Position numbers and translations under genes: made by a program. A stretch of DNA of 38,105 bases from Basidiobolus ranarum (Eukaryota > Basidiobolomycota > Basidiobolomycetes > Basidiobolales), in NCBI GenBank assembly GCA_040143965.1, contig JASJQH010000050.1, forward strand, positions 1 to 38,105. Direction: 5' to 3'. The notes below the pieces were generated by a model that saw only the letters and a program-made list of their open reading frames with translations, did no database searches and was not told where the DNA came from. Of this stretch, positions 21,289-35,449 are shown in pieces. The number at the start of each line of letters is the position of its first letter. Position 1 is the first letter of the stretch.

Positions 21289-24200
21289 AGAACTGGCAAA
21301 CAGCAATTGGATTAGAATTGTATACTTCTCAAGAATAGCATGGACTGTATTTAGCAATAGCCGATTGAACTGTAACAATGGCACACTTGATATAGCACTA
21401 TTGCCTATATCTATATCCTACATCAGGCTCAGATGAGACTAATGGTACATGAATGGAAGAGAGTCCTTAGGACTTCTTAAAGTGTAACTGAAGACAAACA
21501 ATATTGAACTAATCAGAAGAACACCGAAGTATGCGATGCATATCCTAAGAAATGTGTGTATCTTTTCCTGCTGAGCAGGTGACAAGAGTATGGAACCAAT
21601 GGACAGTTGGGCTTTTGAAGGAGCTTGTGGAAGCAGGTGTAGGTTCTAACCCATAAATCATAATGAACAATCTATATGGCCAATACTCTGAATGTGTGTG
21701 TGAAGATTAGTGATACATATGAGGTATGTTGCATCATACATAAAAGTGGAGTGCATATGATTGAGGAATGTAAATTCCAGAGTAACATATCGCCATCAGT
21801 GTGTTGGGGCTCTAGAAATTTAGCATTCATAGAATACTGTTGCTTGAATCTGTTAAGCTTGTCCCTTTGCAATAGGGGACTCCGCGCAATTTCAGTAAGT
21901 CGAGATCAGCTTAGAGTGGAGGCACTTGACTCGCAATTTTCGAAGTACACTGCATCTGGTTCACTAACATGAAATAACTCTAATATAATTGATGAAATTA
22001 CGTTCCATAAATAAATTGAACCACTAGGAAATGATGAGTGAAGTGAGCTCTTGCATCTTGTTCGTTTGTGTTGTGCTTTATTCCTTAACTCAAATTCGAT
22101 TTTTCGTAAAACTTTATGTATTCTCAAAATTGTTTGGATATTAGCCACTTTCCTCACACACGAGATAATTCAGGTATTATATACTACATATATCGTGAGT
22201 TTTAACTTTATTCAATCATAGCAGTGGACAAATCGGGCATGTTTGCTAGACAGAGATTTCCAAGACAATGATGTAAAAATGTGAGGTCGAAGAATAATGG
22301 TAGAACGCCTGAATGTAGAGAAGAATATTTAGTAAAATGGAACGATCTCTTAGATCGTGCTATTTAAAAAGCATCGAGAAGATATTGGCCTATCGATATC
22401 TCGGTGAGGAAAATGAGTACTAGGTGGTTAGAGATTTGGAAAGAAGAACTAGCTCTAATGTTTATTTGATGAAATTCAAGGGTCGATCCTATTGTTGTGT
22501 AGAACGAGTGACTATTTGAGGTTTCCCTAGACCTCATGTGCGAATTCGTTAAGAATAATCCTGTATTGTACACAAGCCATTAGAGAGAAATGGAATTTAG
22601 TAGATAAACACTTGGATGTTCATTTCGAAGAAGGAGTGAATAATTCCAACATAGATCACTTATTGGAAAGAAATACATTTGAAAAATAAGCATCCAGCCT
22701 TCCCTAAACTGCTGATGCTTCGACTGGGTCGTTCAATTTTGCCAGAGCTTGGATGAAATAGAACGATAACAACTGTGAGAATAAAAGCTATTGAGGTAGT
22801 TTTTTAAAGAAATATATTACCGAACCCCATGAAGAAATGACTGCTAGATATACCTAAGTATAGATGATTATAACCAACCAATTTCAAATTGGTCGTGTCA
22901 CTGCATAGAGATTAAGCTCTATGAAATATCGAAATGATATTCCAGCTGATAAGACCAAAGATTGTACACCTCGACCGTTTAAACGTCATCCCAAGAGTCT
23001 ACTGATTATCAAAGGTGCTAATAGTAGCAGTCTACTCTAGAACATTAAACATTTCAACAGAAGTTTGCTACGTTACCCCACATTATACCACCTGTTAGCG
23101 TTTATGAATTATGTAGAGTCACAATATGACGCTTCATCTCTCGCTCAATTATTAATATACTTTGAAACTATCCTACAATCATATTTCTCCCTGCTACTTT
23201 CAACCAAGTACATCTACAATTTCTCAGCAACTATCACTGTCGTCAACTCAGATGCAGTAAGAGCGATGACTAAGAAGTCTATATTGCTTCACATCGACAG
23301 AATATAGCCATTCTTCGTTAAACCATATCAGGGCCAACAACATGAAAAAGGCCAGAGTACAGATCAACAGGAATCTATGCCAATATGACTAAACGTGGCG
23401 TTCATCAGAGCAATCACGGCTGGAATAGCAATATCAGCATAAACAAATATAATATTTTATCAGCCAATATAACCCCTTCCCATTTATTCAAACCAGACAA
23501 GCGAAGTGTATACAAAACCATGCATCCCAGTGTAAGTAAGCGCGACATGCCATCTAGCCTATACGAGTAAAGCTGAGTTCCAACCAAGCCAATTTGATTT
23601 ACTCAATAGACATAAAATAGGCTTGAATATCGAGTATAAAGATCAACAATCGAAGCGAAATATCTCCAATTGCATACCCTAGATAACCAGCACTTTTAAT
23701 CAATATACTTCCAATGTAACGATGGTCTTAACTTTGAAGGAGAGCATGAAGACCCATTGCTGTTTCAAATTGACACTTTCTTATCATTCGATATCTTGTA
23801 ACATCCTAATATTGATCCTCAATCTCGCTACAGTAGAGCAGGAATGCCAGGTTGTGGATACGATATCAACTGTGGCCAGTATGAGACTACTCACTGAGAA
23901 ATGCGAGCATCGTACAGGTAATATTTTAAAACGTATGTATAGAGAACGTGAACAGTGCAGAAATAGTAACGCAGAATGCCAACAATGTGAATGAAAAAAT
24001 ACTAAAATGGAAGTAGAAACTAGGCACAGATCGCACAAATGAATAACAGCAAATCCTTGCCCTATTGAATTGCACGAATTTGAGTAATTGAATAGCACTT
24101 TAGCCCTATATGATTGTATTAAGCACAATGTCACATTCAGTGCAAACAAATAGCAGGTGATTTCCACATCGATTAAGACCAATTCCAATGTCAAAGCTAA

Positions 24201-26708
24201 ATGATCTCTTACAAATTAGATTCACATCGAACCATCACGGAACAGCTCAAACTTTAATTTATGTGAGCTAAATTGGAAATATCTTCTGTGTAATATATCT
24301 TCTCTGGTTTGGATTTCCTTCGCGATTCTGATATATCTGGTTACTATCGAGTTTGTTGTGTATTATATGAGAATAGGCCACGGCTATGCCTGAAGTAGGT
24401 TGAAGAGGTAAAGACACTGGCTTCACAGAATGACTCGATTAAACAAGTTTTTGAACTTCAATTCTACCATTCCCCACGAAAGTTGAGACCCGGTAATAAA
24501 CTCAGTTATCTAAGCATACGGTGCGGGTATTTTCCCAGTCACCGAGCTAAGAGGGATGAACATCCATTAGTACGGGTAACATGAAAATACACATTAATTG
24601 CGGGCCATGATGCTATATCTGATCATTGCTCCTCCTTTATCTTAGCCTAAGCCTAAGCCAAAATCAAAATCCTTTGTACAGCATCATTCAGTTTGTCCAA
24701 TGAGATTCTATAGGTTAGAGATATAGCTTTCTGAGGACTACTGTCTTCCTTACTACTCTTCATTACAAAGTGGCATACATATGTTCACTGTACAGCAAGA
24801 ACAACCTCATATATTTCTGTAGTTAGTTTTGTTGAAGCAACCACAGCCTTACACATACTTCGATCAACATAGCAATACGCTCCAGGGGCCTAGATCCACA
24901 ATTGTGTATGTTGTGCTCGGCTTTCTATTTTGATATGCTAGTAAAATCGGTTTTCTACAAGGAGGTGGTACGCATCCAACTTAGGTTTAATTGAATTGAC
25001 TAGTCTCTCCTCAACCGCGTCAGGTTGCCTTAAACAATATTTATCTTACGGACTCACGAATCTAGGAGATATAAATCATTGCCGTAGTTACAACTGTGGG
25101 AGAGGAATTTGACTCAAACGGCAACGATGTACATCATGAGACAAGATAACAATATCGTATGCTTATCGAGTCGACAACGCAAGAGTCATGGAGTCAAGAA
25201 CTGGTTTCGATGAACTAACCTCTTCACAAAGTCCTATAGAGTCCAAATACCAGTCATATAGCGAGAAATTCTTGAACCACTATGCCACCTCCCCAAACGC
25301 CATTCGAATTCAGATAGTCACAAATCTAAGAACATACCGATGGTTAGATGGTTGCACTCGAACCTGTAACATCCAATGTGACCGTAGTAGTTGTTTTTAC
25401 TAACATATTTAGACGTCGTGATTTTTTATGGTACACCAAGGAAAACCAGTTGATAGGAAGTCATACAGCGTGCTACAATATGGAGATGGGTTTCTCATTG
25501 GCATTCCTTTTGTAGCTGATTGATTCATGGCTACTCTGGTGCACAGATTTATTGGTACAGCGGTTGGTGGGGATGAACTCGGCTATTTTATTTGGAAAGG
25601 TTGCTCGTTTAATAAGGCGACGAATAAATGGTATCCTTGATTGTTAAATCGAAATATAATTTCCAATCATCCCTATCAGGTCTGTCCATATTCCGACTTT
25701 ATCATCCACATAAACGTGTGACTATTGTTCGAGTTCTATAAGCAGTCTAACAAATCCGTTGAATGACGAAACTCCAGTTCATGATAAGGTGAAGTCACCT
25801 TGGAGGCCTTTCATCCGAACCGCCCTTCTGATCATACTAAATTAGACCAACAGAAAGGGATTTATCGGCCATTGATCAGCACCACTTCTTTCATGTGGTG
25901 CACCCGGTTTTGCTGGACTAATGGATGAGGAAATAGTGTCGATAAAATCCAATTGATTCTATGGATATCCTCAGGGCATCCTATGGTTTTGAGAAACAGG
26001 AGTATCCACTCGGCGAAGTCTGTATATTTTGACCCTATCTTATATTAATCATTAGAATAGGAATGTTCATTGATGGATCCGTTCCGACATCCTGTTAACA
26101 TGGGGGGATTTCGGATAAGTGATCTAAATCACACAACATACTTAGGATTTTATTTATTCCTATATGAACTCCATTACAAACCACGTAGTATTATCTTACC
26201 TACCACTTTCATCTAACTTGATTCCTGAACTTTACCTCCTTGATGTGTCCGTCATCAAACAGTTCTCTTCTGAGCCATAATTTGAAAACTCCAGATAACA
26301 TGTCAGAAACATACCCCACGATTTGATTTCGAATCATGTGCCTGAAAGAAGGAATATAGCACGAGCGAAGAAGAAAAAAGCCACTTGAGCTATTATCGTG
26401 TGGCACAGCCAATGTGGCTATCATCATAAATGTGAGTGTTTTACTGCTGTTTTTCATATCAGAAATGCAAAGATTTCATGCCGTCTAATTTACAAATAAA
26501 AGAGAAGCTCAACTCTATCAAGATAAAGGATGAGGGTGTAAGGCGTAGGAAAGGAAAGGGAGGTGATAAGCGTGATTATCTAACATGCAATAGGGTACCA
26601 AAGGAAAGTTAAATCAATGGGAAAAGCGAAAATAAACATTTTGGAGAGTTGAATCTACAGGGTTGGGTCATCCAGGGATATATTATTTGCGAAACACGTA
26701 GAGAAGAT
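21289..26708. other. Gene-poor stretch with eroded open frames
   Basis: Many short frames on both strands but none with recognisable domains or a convincing exon chain. The most protein-like is a Cys-containing plus-strand frame near 23800-23994. A minus-strand 82-codon frame at 26209-26457 begins with a hydrophobic Met-rich stretch that could be a signal sequence. A small hairpin (GCACCAC / GTGGTGC, nine-nt loop) is at 25879-25901, and a few AGCCTA units lie near 24645. I saw no tRNA or rRNA. Confidence 0.35.
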
Positions 26709-27710
26709 TCATAGCTCTGGTACACTAAATTCTTCACTCACATACTCTTCGTCTCCAAATGAGGGTCCATATACTGGGGATGGATTCTCCGCCGGTACTG
26801 CCTGATTGATTTCCATATACATGGTCCAATGGTATTTGAAATCCTCATATGACACAAATAAATCAAATTGTAAGAAGCTCAACAATTCTAATTCCATACG
26901 AGTGAGTTCAGGGGTCGAAAAAATGGCACTAAGGCGAGCCCAGTGTTCATTTGGTGAAATCAAGGATGAAAGTGGCACAGATACAACAGGAGATGATGAA
27001 TTGAGTCCAGTGGCCATATCTGCTCCACGGCACTGCAAGTCAGCTGATGTGGGTACGGCGGGGGCCAGCGGAGATGGTTTTGTCCAAGAATTAAAATGAG
27101 CTTGAATATACTTGGTAGCAACCATGTAGGAGACAAGGAAAAGCCGATGTCCACATCCAGCCTCCCCTTTGGCAGCAGGGTGCATTTTCTTCAGTCGGTC
27201 AACATACATCAGTGCCAACACAAGTGCAACACATGAATGAGAAGGAAAGACTGTAGAAAGAGTCGAGTTGGTCACAGGTGCGATGGATGTACGAGTAAGA
27301 ATGGTGGAAATGTAGGTGAAGAGTTGAACAATTCTGCCAGATTGACGGGTCGATTCAGTAGTTGGTCGGTCTTCGCCTAGCTGTAGGCCTTCCCAGTGAG
27401 CCTGAATACGATTGGCAGTCATACTAATTACACGAGAATTCAATTGTAATCCACCAGGAATACCCGATAACTTTTTGAATAGATCTGTCTGCCTAGATGT
27501 AGGGCTTGGTAGATACACTGAGGCGTAGGCAGCTACCACTTTATCACGAGGAGAGGAGAGTGAATTCTGCGGTGGATGTTGTGTAGGGCGTGATTGAATT
27601 TGAGACGAGTGGGAACGAACGCCTCTTGGAAGGCGATTACTAGATCTCTTTAGAGCAACTCGTTGGTGGCTATAAGCCATTTGAGGGGAGTGTTGCTTTG
27701 CATAAACCAT
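26709..27710 (-). CDS. Pho80/Pcl-type cyclin (cyclin N-terminal domain)
   Basis: A single uninterrupted frame of 333 residues. The first 120 residues are Ser/Arg/Pro-rich and probably disordered. The cyclin box spans about 126-300: helix 1 RIVQLFTYISTILTRT, helix 2 SCVALVLALMYVDRLKKM, helix 3 HRLFLVSYMVATKYIQAH, then EHWARLSAIFSTPELTRMEL and LLSFLQFDLFVSYEDF. This is the pattern of fungal Pcl/Pho80 cyclins, which activate the Pho85/Cdk5-like kinase in phosphate response, glycogen control and G1. Between helices 3 and 4 there is a Ser/Pro-rich insert of about 45 residues (about 208-253), longer than in typical members. The C-terminus is acidic. It lacks introns, unlike its neighbours. A TATATATT box lies at 27980, about 270 nt upstream. 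The start Met is the first of the frame; Met 11 is an alternative. Confidence 0.85.
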   Translation of the reverse strand: MVYAKQHSPQMAYSHQRVALKRSSNRLPRGVRSHSSQIQSRPTQHPPQNSLSSPRDKVVAAYASVYLPSPTSRQTDLFKKLSGIPGGLQLNSRVISMTANRIQAHWEGLQLGEDRPTTESTRQSGRIVQLFTYISTILTRTSIAPVTNSTLSTVFPSHSCVALVLALMYVDRLKKMHPAAKGEAGCGHRLFLVSYMVATKYIQAHFNSWTKPSPLAPAVPTSADLQCRGADMATGLNSSSPVVSVPLSSLISPNEHWARLSAIFSTPELTRMELELLSFLQFDLFVSYEDFKYHWTMYMEINQAVPAENPSPVYGPSFGDEEYVSEEFSVPEL

Positions 27711-30700
27711 TGAATGAAGTTTGATAACGGAGGATAGATTGGGATACAGGAAGAACGGTAGGGAATGTATCTAGAGAGAGAGCCCGAGTTGTATTGTACT
27801 ATGGAGAATTGGAGTGAAATACAGTCCACACTTTTTGGTAAAGCGTTGGGGTGATAGATAAGGGAAACGGGGGCTGGCAAAGGAGGGCAAATAGTCCAGC
27901 GTTAACTGTGCAGTTGATCTCTGTTAAAATCCGGTCAGGCGGATTCGTTGGATGAGGCCAAATTGAAGTTGCTCAGCCTTTATATATTAGTTTTTTGGGC
28001 TCACCTATGTCCTCCACTTGATTTTAACAGTAGCGGCTTCTCCCAGAATGGTTTCACCGGTTTTTTAGCCACCAGCTAAATGATTCGACGCTTTTAGAAA
28101 AGATATCATAATTACAGGAAAACACAATAGAACCGATTTAATTGCCCAGCCAGTGATTGCACTGCGCTATTTAGTGATTTGGCCAATCGTTGCTGAATTG
28201 GCTTATAGTCAGCCATAATTAAGCAGTGATGAGAATCTCTCCACCCTTTGTTTATTTATTCTTTGTCGAATCCGTTGCATTGATTTCCCTTTTAGTTCCG
28301 ATATGGTTCCCAGATTTGTCTTTATTGAATGAAGTCATTTCAGATTATTGCCATCGAATTTTCATTTAAGTTTACAGCAGTCATTCTTTATTTGGGAGTG
28401 CGATAGGCAAGCATTCTCTACCTGCTGGTGGGGCGCCTTGTGAGTGGAAGGACCTGGTCGCATGCACAACGCATCAATCATGAATGCCTCACTAAATCCC
28501 AATTATGATGTGCATAGGCTGGAGTTGTGTTGAGTTACAACGTAGTGCGTGGTTGTGGTCGCCGATAAATATTGACTCTCACTTTAATTTCTCGGTATTT
28601 GAAATGGTGGCCGCTGATTGGGCAGTGATCAAAATCATTGGTAGGTAAGCTTGGATAGCTTCAGATATATATTTGCGGACCAATGTTATTCCATTCGGAA
28701 TATAACCATTGTCCCCTTTTCGTTCTTATTCCATGATCCCCATTGACCAATTCAGTTGGTTTGAACTGTCATTTATACTGATCATCAAAGCCATTACCAT
28801 TCCTGGCTCAAATAACTAGTCTCCACAGGTTCTATCAGCAAGTGGAACGTGTTCAGGCTTATTTAATCTGCTCAGTTCAGTAGATCAATAGAAAACATAT
28901 ACTGACTTCACCAGAATGACCAGATGCCGCCTGCTTAAAATGAAGATCATGCTACTACAGCCTGTATTCTAAAAAGAAATCCACCGCCATTGTTAGCTGT
29001 ACAAAACGGTTGACCACAAAGATTCACCCCTGGGACGATAGTCCAAATTCGATATGCTAACAGGATTCTGTGGTTTCTCTTTGAATAGCAGTGGCATCTT
29101 CTGAGTCGCTCTATCTATGGACAACCAAACCAAGGCTAGTAACCGAGCAGTCAGTGATGCGATCGTGCTATTTCATAGATACAAATACAGTAGTGTTCCA
29201 TTGTGTGCAACACAGCAACCGTTTGATATCTCTACCTTTTGAGAATACCCCTATTTCTTATTCTATGAGATTCTTTTTGATCTCAATTCTTGGTCAAACT
29301 TGAGTCAAGCAGTGAATAGCATTCTCTCACCATTTCCTTTTCTATGCCAGATCATCAACCCTCAAGTGAATCTTTAGAGTTTGAAAACTTTATTTGTATT
29401 GTCGCTGAATTATTCTCTCCTAGTTGCCGCCATCAGTTCTTGGTTTGATCTTGGCGAAGCTTGCGAATATCTGACTCAGTGCAAACTCGTGCTCATCCTG
29501 ATTACTGATGACATTGTGAAATTACCTTACTACACAGACCAAATGTCCTCAGGATCACAATACTTGAGAGCATACTTTTCACTGCCACATCCTAGTGGTT
29601 TCAATCAGTGCGTTGTTACATTTTATATCACCAATGATGCTCGTAGCGAGTGGCCTTTCATACTCTTCACGTACACTTCCATAATGTATACACCCTGGCT
29701 GTAGGTACAGTACAGCATATAGTGACAATTTTATGCCGTAATTTTGAGTTGAAGCTATCGGCGGTCTTCTAGGTAGCTTCCCATACACTATACACCATAC
29801 ACATTCTATTCTTTGTGATGCTGCACTTACGTGATTTTCTCAGTTGTTTCATATCACGAAGTTCTACAGTGATACCATACTTACTTACTAGACACATACC
29901 GTGTCATATATTGGTATCCACGAAAGAGATTGGCAAACAAGTAGTGGACATATATGAGGCAGGCGACTTCGTCGTCAAGTGAAATCCTTCTTCTTTTGGA
30001 TTTTTTCCCATGAGAAAACTTATGCGAAAGCAAAGTAATACAAACTCGTAGGTAGTTTTGGACGGGAATATATGCACCAGTTCCGAGGTAGAGAAGCAGT
30101 GACACTGAGCATCGTAGCTGACTCCACTCCTTATTTCACATTCTTTTCAAGTTAATTCCTTTAGGTTTTGATTTTGTCCCATATTTAAATCATCATTTAA
30201 GATTTATTAATATAATCTTCGGTACAATTCACCATCGCTGGAATGTACGTGGGTTTTCCAAATAAGCCGCATTACTTGTATATTTTATGCTAGACATGCT
30301 CATTCTCACCAGAATGCAACCAGTAAACTTCTAAGTATAACCGCCAATTGGGATTACATGCTACTTAAGCTATGAGTCGATTGGTGCACAGGTATTGTTT
30401 CAGATTTAGTACGTAAGGCCGTAGATAGGTGCACTTTCGGGTGCGCACGATTTGAAAGGTTGCCTTCAATATGGTGGTGTCTTGCAATGTACCACAGGTT
30501 GAGGAAGGCCTGTATTAATATGAAATTGATATCACTTAACTATGGGAGTATTTGGGAGCATCAGTTGCACCAGTGCTGTACGTACAAGAAGGTAATGTAG
30601 GCCAATCCCTGCCGATCCGTTGCCAACTTTTTTTATGGGTATTCGTTGAGGAGACGGCATGATAGTTAGTACTGACCCCATGCGGATTTACTCATGGAGG

Positions 30701-33700
30701 GTTTCTCTTAGTAACTAGCGAATACTACAGTGCTCTACTAGGATCCACAGTAGGATCCTGGCTACGAATGGTTTGATTGTGTCTTCAGTGTTCTTTCGGA
30801 TTTAGTCTGCTTACAGGGCGTGTTATGGGATTGGCTATGAGGGATTGCAGAGTGCCTTGGATAACCCCCGAACAAAGGCCCGCACTTGTATCATTCGAAT
30901 CAAGACTACATCAGTTTGTTTGAAAAGTGTAGAGAAGGGATCTAGTGACCTCATCCAGTCCTTTCTTCCAGTGAAAAGGATATGATTTGGGGAACCCTTT
31001 TGTTCCATTTACATGGGAATGAAACATGATGCAATGTGGGGTCTCTTTCTGTCACATCTCAATCTCCCTTCTCTGCATTCTCGCGAGGCAATGGGCATCC
31101 ATGATCTAACGATGATAATCATCTGTGTGCAGTGAAACAGATAAAGATCTGATACCCACTGAGATCATATTAAATCCCAAACGCTCAGATTCCTGATGAA
31201 GCCACGTTACATCCAAATCCAACATGAGCCATGGAGCATAGACGAGCCAGAGAATCAATCAATATGAACTATTGGGCATAGAAATATCAAAGGTGTCCTT
31301 GTCATTCAGAATAAGCGCTGTAGAGTTGGGCCCAGATGTCAAGTAGAAACCGGAAATTGCAAACAAATCTGATCTCAGCAGCATGCCTGGAGAGGAATTC
31401 AATTTGACTGCCATTCAGGACATACGCTACAGGAAAGGATGCCTCTGTTTGTTGGTCTCTTAGCTATCCAATCATGGTCTAATAGGCACATTGACCACTC
31501 CGATTAAATGTTTTGTGTACTTGATGCGACAGTCCCAACGAAACACGGACTTCGATTTGGAATTCCTAATGGCGGTCTTGAAGAAGGTTTCAGAGCGGAT
31601 ACAACCAGCCCTCTGCTGTTCAAATAGGAACTTCTGATCTCTACCCTGTATAAATGAAGAATTCATATCTTTTCATTTAGAGATGATCTTCATCAAAAGG
31701 TCAATCAATGAACTGCGCAAGCCCTTATTAAGCTACTCGATAATTAATGGTACCGCAAACAACAGAGGTCCTGATTTTACAATTTCTTCTGGAAAATCAG
31801 CCACTTTATCATTTCTTATTATTCAGCATGCCTCTTGACTGAGGGATGTTGGCAGCAGACAATCAGCGGTTTTCAGTCAAAATGGATTTGGTCACAACCA
31901 TAGATTAATATACATAATAGTATTGTAAAGTTGTATTACAAAGATGACGGCTAGTCAACCAACTCGACCTCTTTTGGGGGGAATTGAAGGGAGATTCGAT
32001 GAGGATGTAATGACTTATTGAAAAAGGGTAAGAGCCATACTAAATGTTGGCACCTAGCAGAGAAAGCTCCGTTGTGAAAATGCAGGGCTTCTTAGTGCTA
32101 CCTTGGCTTGCTATTCTGTATCTTTCTATCACACCATGTCTGCCTGATATCGGGAGCAACTTGGGCATTCTTCTCACCAATATATAAAGAGTAATTAGCG
32201 TTCAAACTCCTTTCTTTTGATAAATGTGGGCATTGTTGCCAATTGTGGATATTTGCTCTACTAGCTTTCGTTCCAGATGAGAACTGTCAGTAAGCTTGAT
32301 GTCATCAATGAGACTGTTCGTATACGCCTATTTTCTCGTTCTACTTTGCAATTCTTACATTCGGCGGCTATTTAATGAAGCCCAGAAGAGTGCAGTTTAG
32401 TCAAACACGACAAATAAGCCCTTACCACCTCTCCATTTGTATACAATCATGACGTACCGTTGCTTGCTCAAATGCTTTGTTCTTATTATGATTCGTGTTT
32501 TCACTTTCAAATGACGTTCTTGTCCATAAATTTACGATTATCTAGATGCCACTTAAGGGCTACAGGTAGATTTGAAATCATGGTCTAGGGGGCTCGGATA
32601 TTTCTCAGAATGACGTTGGTTCCTAGTCCCTCCTTTGACTAATGGTGAGTTTTCGTGCGAAGATAGCCACTACACTCTGCTGAAATAAGGTAATCAAAAT
32701 TTGATGAGTAATACTAGAGACAGCGCATAATAGCACAAGGCCACCATGCTTCCGTCTAATCATTTCAAATATTCTCCAATAAGCGGTCTAAATCCTGTCT
32801 CATCTTTGATGCAAATCTTCCACTAAATTAAACCAGATGGGTATTTTGGCTGGTTAAACTAACGAACAATCATAAATAGATTGAACTAGAAAGCACAGGC
32901 ATGAAGCGCCAGCTTGCCCTTCAGTAAGAGCTGTCTCAATATCACCATAACAAACGACTACAATACGCCCTCCCTACGATATTTACTTTCTAATTGGTAT
33001 CTATACTATGGGCGCATATTAAAGTTTTGCCCGGTTAATCGAGTTCCATATATAGTCCTTGTAATTTAACGTATTGGAAATCAAATTTGCTTTATCTGCT
33101 TGCAACACAATGTTGATCAAGCTCCCACTGCGAGCTTATACAAACGGAGAATTACTCACCCATCATGACGTAAGAAATCGCCGACAGGTTATCCATCAAG
33201 ATCTCCACTGGGTCAGGATAGATGGGTGTTCATGGAAGTGATGAATATCAGGCAGCTTGGTTTGGTCCTTGCGATGAGACTACACCACACTAGTATCTTT
33301 TACATAGCACAGGAGATAGATTCCGCTATTCAGTCAAATGCAATGAGCCCCAATTCCAAGCAAGCTTGTGAACAAATAGTTCAGAAATGGGTTGGAGAGC
33401 GTGCTGTTCAGAAACACATTCATTGAATCATTGTATCTTCTATTTTACTCACCGCTATCCTCAAGCTTCCTCTGGTTTCAAAGATAGGTAAATCTAGTGG
33501 ACATATGCTAGCCTCAATTAAATGATAACTCGACACCAGAGTGACATTGCCATAAAAAGCATTAGTAATCTTTTATTCAGCTCTGTCTTAAGACATCTGC
33601 ATTTGCCAAAAATCCGCCCAGAAAGGCAAGATCCCATTGTTGATTTTTGGCTCCAAACTGCCACTCAATTGAGTATCGTAGCCACAGGTAGTAGTGTTCT

Positions 33701-35449
33701 TGACAATCTGTTCTTCTCACCCCTCGGCTATCAAGTCACTGTCCATTTTGGTATAGAGATTGGGTACTAAATTGAGTATCTGCGATTACCATCGGATACC
33801 CACTCTACGCTTCCACGATCTTTCTGATCAGTGTAGGATACGATGACTTGCTCTTCATGGTTTGACACAAATATGTCTTAGGCTTCAGGTCTCTCAATAA
33901 CCATATAGTCTCCACATGTTAGCTGGAACCACAGTAATTTAGTGGAAAGATAGATGTCAATATATTATATCTAGAGGAGGCACGTTTTCTGCAGTAGATA
34001 GTTCGAAGATAATCTTTCTTGCCCAGCAATTGCCTCACCCTCCAAATGGATTACGTAGCTTTATGTTCAACTTCCCAGTTTGCACCTGCAGAGTACTCTA
34101 GCAGACGTGTTTCTCCGTGTTAAGTGGGACTTCTCCACACCTACAAAATAATCATCAATGGTCAAGAATCATTTCACAAATGACACAAGGACCTATTCGG
34201 TTTCACAGAAAGCTGGTGGTCTTACTTGTCAGATTCCTCTCCACGTCTCTATATTCCCATCGTGTCAGGTATCCAATATGAACTGACATAGTCTATTCTC
34301 TGAATAAATTCCCTCTAAATGAATGGACCCTGTAAAAGGTTAGCCATGCCATGGGGCGGCTAGTTGATCTGACATAGCAATATACGCCTTCCATCTATTA
34401 CATTGTGAGAGGGGTTTGTTTCTCTTGGCACAAATATAATTTGAATGACGAAATTCTCCAAACAAACCCCATCCCGGCCTAAAATAGAAAGCAGCAGCTG
34501 ATTCACTTGTATGGCTTGGAAGAAGACCACTTAAGATAGCTAATTTGGAAATCAGACTTTAATGAGACTGCCTTTTATAAACAGTCATAGGCCGAACGAG
34601 AATAAATCGGAGATGGATATATACCACACATTGTTGTTTTAAGAACCATCCTCAAATAGCCCTAGCATAATAAGGGGTGTATAATGCCTGACTGGTGGAA
34701 GAGCACATTGTCATCCACCATCCTCTCAAACCAAGCCAGCATGATATTATCTATGATTAGCGGTATCTGAATGATTTCAAAGTCAAAATGAAGGGTACAT
34801 ATGCCGTTAAACCATACAAATTCCTTACTTAAGCTGGCTAGAGATGCAGGTAATCTAGGATAGAGGAGACTACACTGACAAGTCGCTCGCACCATCAATT
34901 GGATACAACACCAAAAACCGATGGTCATGTGAGTAGTCGGAAAGCTGAATATTATTCAACCTTCCAATTCAAATATGGAATGCTGGAAGTCGCCTTGGAC
35001 ATCGATAGTGATAAACAATGCAGCTGTGATACTATATGAAGTCTTATCCACTTAATGTGCAATTGATTCATCGTAAGCAACTAGCATGCGCTTATTTCTC
35101 CTTAACATATGTTCTCAAGTTTCATAACTCTCACATATGCAACTGATGTCGGAGCTGACAACATCTGCTACATCAAGGCCGTGATGATCTCCGAGTTTGA
35201 GGCAGTTCGGCAAACCAACTTTCACTTGAACTCACGATCCTGGAGGGAAAACAAACAGGCCTTGTTGTGAAGGTGATGTATTGATGCTTTCAATCCATAA
35301 TTTATGTAAGTAGATTATTCAGTTTTCAAACGGACATGTCTGAGATATTTAGATAAATATCAGGGTAGGACAACGGCCATCATCACCCATCCCGGCATCA
35401 TCTCCTTTCAGTCCTTAGTATCCCCACCAGTAACTCGTGATTCACCAAA
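27711..35449. other. Long gene-poor stretch
   Basis: The near part holds the cyclin promoter. Beyond it I see only short, unrecognised frames on both strands and no RNA gene. A minus-strand frame at 29881-30105 (YIPVQNY, HGKKSKRRRISLDDE) looks somewhat protein-like and ends near GTATGT/GTAAGT donors, but no partner exon could be joined. A short BamHI-type doublet TAGGATCC sits at about 30738-30755. The stretch may be decayed coding or transposon DNA. Confidence 0.35.

Noticed and set aside
21630-21655. A GGTTC...ACC stretch resembling a tRNA T-arm
   Set aside because: The rest of a cloverleaf (acceptor stem, D-arm, anticodon arm) cannot be drawn around it.
23722-23994. A 90-codon plus-strand frame with several Cys, partly hydrophobic
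   Set aside because: No recognisable domain, an equally long frame lies opposite, and neither side shows splice or polyadenylation signals. It may be decayed coding DNA but cannot be supported.
29881-30105. A minus-strand frame with a basic KKSKRRRISLDDE stretch near donor-like sites
   Set aside because: No ATG in frame and no acceptor that continues it; the available intron candidates are 25-36 nt and bring stops into frame.
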